DNA from: Diphasiastrum complanatum
Taxonomy: Eukaryota > Streptophyta > Lycopodiopsida > Lycopodiales > Lycopodiaceae
Assembly: GCA_029204225.1 (NCBI GenBank)
Contig: CM055105.1
Coordinates: 17,369,353 to 17,433,352 of the forward strand
Direction: 5' to 3'
Length of the DNA: 64,000 bases
Part shown: positions 62,763 to 64,000 of the stretch, piece by piece
Layout: the number at the start of each line of letters is the position of its first letter
Position numbering within the stretch: position 1 is the stretch's first letter
Translations under genes and position numbers: made by a program
The notes under the pieces: generated by a model
Database searches by the model: none
Told to the model about the DNA's origin: nothing
The model's input: the letters and a program-made list of their open reading frames with translations, nothing else

Positions 62763-64000
62763 CTATAGTGGTGTAGCACGAATCCTGGTGGAAATGCAAC
62801 TGCTAATAAATGAATGTGTATTGCCTGTATCCACTAAAGCAATATACTCTCGCCCCGCATCTAGGATAATATGATCCACAAATGGAACAACATACGTAGG
62901 CATAATAACAGAAGCATCAACTGATAAGTTCTGGCCTAAACATGCATCTAGAAGAACCACATACTCATCTAGACGGGTATCAACAAAATCAGCTAGTGAG
63001 TATACAATAGGGAAATGTATAACCGTATGCCATATGGAGATCTACTGGAGTAGCCAAAGCATCTGAAACCGTAGACCCATGAATAATATCGAAATAAGGA
63101 GCATAGGCGACAACATCTATAGCATGGCGCTCAGGAACACAAGTAGCATCAAAGTACTCAACAACGATATCAAAGCATGGAACAGCATCATCAATAGGAT
63201 CATAGCATGCTATGTCAGTATCAAGGACCATATCAGCCGCAACCTGTATATGTGAATCAGCATCAGTAGGAACCTGTATATGTGACTCTGACTCACTATG
63301 GGATACAATCACGAGCTCAGGTAGATCAATAACTATCTCAAGTAAATCAGGCAACTCGCTCAAACTGTGTGATATAGGATCCTGAAGGTCAGCGAACTCT
63401 GCAGACGTGTAACGTCGGACAAAAGCAGGTCGAGGGTCCACAATGCAAGGAACTAGAACAGAGTACTTGTGCTGTAAAGTACTGGCAAGAGACATCGCCT
63501 CAACAAGTGTGGGAGGACGGAAGGAAGAAACACCGTAACGTAAGGCACCATGAAGCCCAGCAATGTAACAAGAAATAAGCTCAGTGGGCAGTAGATCTGT
63601 GAAAAGATAAGAAAGCTCCATAAATTGATCTGTATAAAAAGCAAGGTCACTGGTCTGAGTGAGACTACGGAATGTATCACGATGGCGGTCGAGCCACTGA
63701 GGATCAATCATAGCATGACGGAGGTCACGGCGAAAGGTATGCCATATATGGAGCCTTTCCCGATCAGAATCAGCTCGATAAACTTGCCACCACGTGGCGG
63801 CGCGTCCATCTAAGTGTAAAGCAACCAACTGGATCTTCTGAGGATCAGTCTTAGGGTAGATCTAAAAATATGTGTCAAGCTTAGCAAACCAATTCTCTAA
63901 AAACTTCCCGTCAGAGGAACCAGAATAGGTAGCAAGCTGTACCCTATCACGAAAGTCTCGAGCAAAGTGTGGCTCAAGAACTGGGGGACGTGGAAAGAAA
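62763..64000 (-). pseudogene. Gypsy-D gag and protease, running off the window
   Basis: From the right edge the minus strand reads FPRPPVLEPHFARDFRDRVQ, YSGSSDGKFLENWFAKLDTY with a TAG, then the gag core ALHLDGRAATWWQVYRADSD to YIAGLHGALRYGVSSFRPP. An acidic linker follows (63390-62989), then in another frame the protease (EYIALVDTGNTHSFISS) at 62763-62960. No zinc knuckle was found between gag and protease. The stop and frameshift indicate a defective copy. Confidence 0.88.

Overview
The window is nuclear DNA of a land plant. The evidence is a spliced protein-coding gene with GT-AG introns, plant-type Ty1/copia and Ty3/gypsy chromovirus retrotransposons primed by initiator tRNA-Met, a hAT transposon with an 8-bp target duplication, a Helitron helicase relic, and very long (AG)n/(CT)n microsatellites. 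A seed-free plant such as a fern fits best, because a Penelope-like reverse transcriptase relic is present and the repeat load is heavy. That placement is inference; a gymnosperm is not excluded. About nine tenths of the window is transposon-derived or anonymous repeat. No rRNA, tRNA or CRISPR was seen.

Layout, left half. 1-4790 is the 5' part of a young Copia element (LTR, PBS, gag, pol) on the + strand; the missing 3' part lies inverted at 16074-17255. Between them are half of an (AG)n-module repeat (4795-5999), minisatellites, the only convincing complete host gene (an ADP-ribosylglycohydrolase in five exons, 8792-10623), old Copia and Gypsy relics on the minus strand (11021-12560), a Copia leader relic, a 28-bp palindromic minisatellite and AT-rich DNA. 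The other half of the (AG)n-module repeat begins at 17256. An uninterrupted copy at 28014-30596 carries both halves, so 4790-17255 looks like a 12.5-kb inversion with both breakpoints preserved. Then come a Gypsy integrase fragment, a decayed Penelope-like RT (21393-23446) and more Copia relics.

Middle. 28014-30596 is the intact (AG)n-module repeat. 30840-34960 is two Copia pieces joined together, and 35202-35530 is a Helitron/PIF1 helicase end. 36300-36655 is a purine/pyrimidine-alternating tract. 38.4-43.2 kb holds short minus-strand exon candidates between LINE and Gypsy relics.

Right. 43931-56114 is one full-length chromovirus (Gypsy-A, minus strand) bounded by perfect TTATA duplications. 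It carries two nested insertions: a 2.25-kb hAT element (45359-47606) inside the integrase, and a rearranged Gypsy-B/C composite (51758-55848) inside its 5' LTR. 56-62 kb is mostly anonymous and includes a nepenthesin-like aspartic protease pseudogene between GGAACG palindromes. 62.7-64.0 kb is the gag/protease end of another Gypsy element running off the window.

How the genes work together: apart from the ADP-ribosylglycohydrolase and a possible fragmented minus-strand gene, everything coding belongs to mobile elements. All of those carry disabling stops, frameshifts or deletions as assembled, so they are best read as a record of nested insertion and rearrangement.
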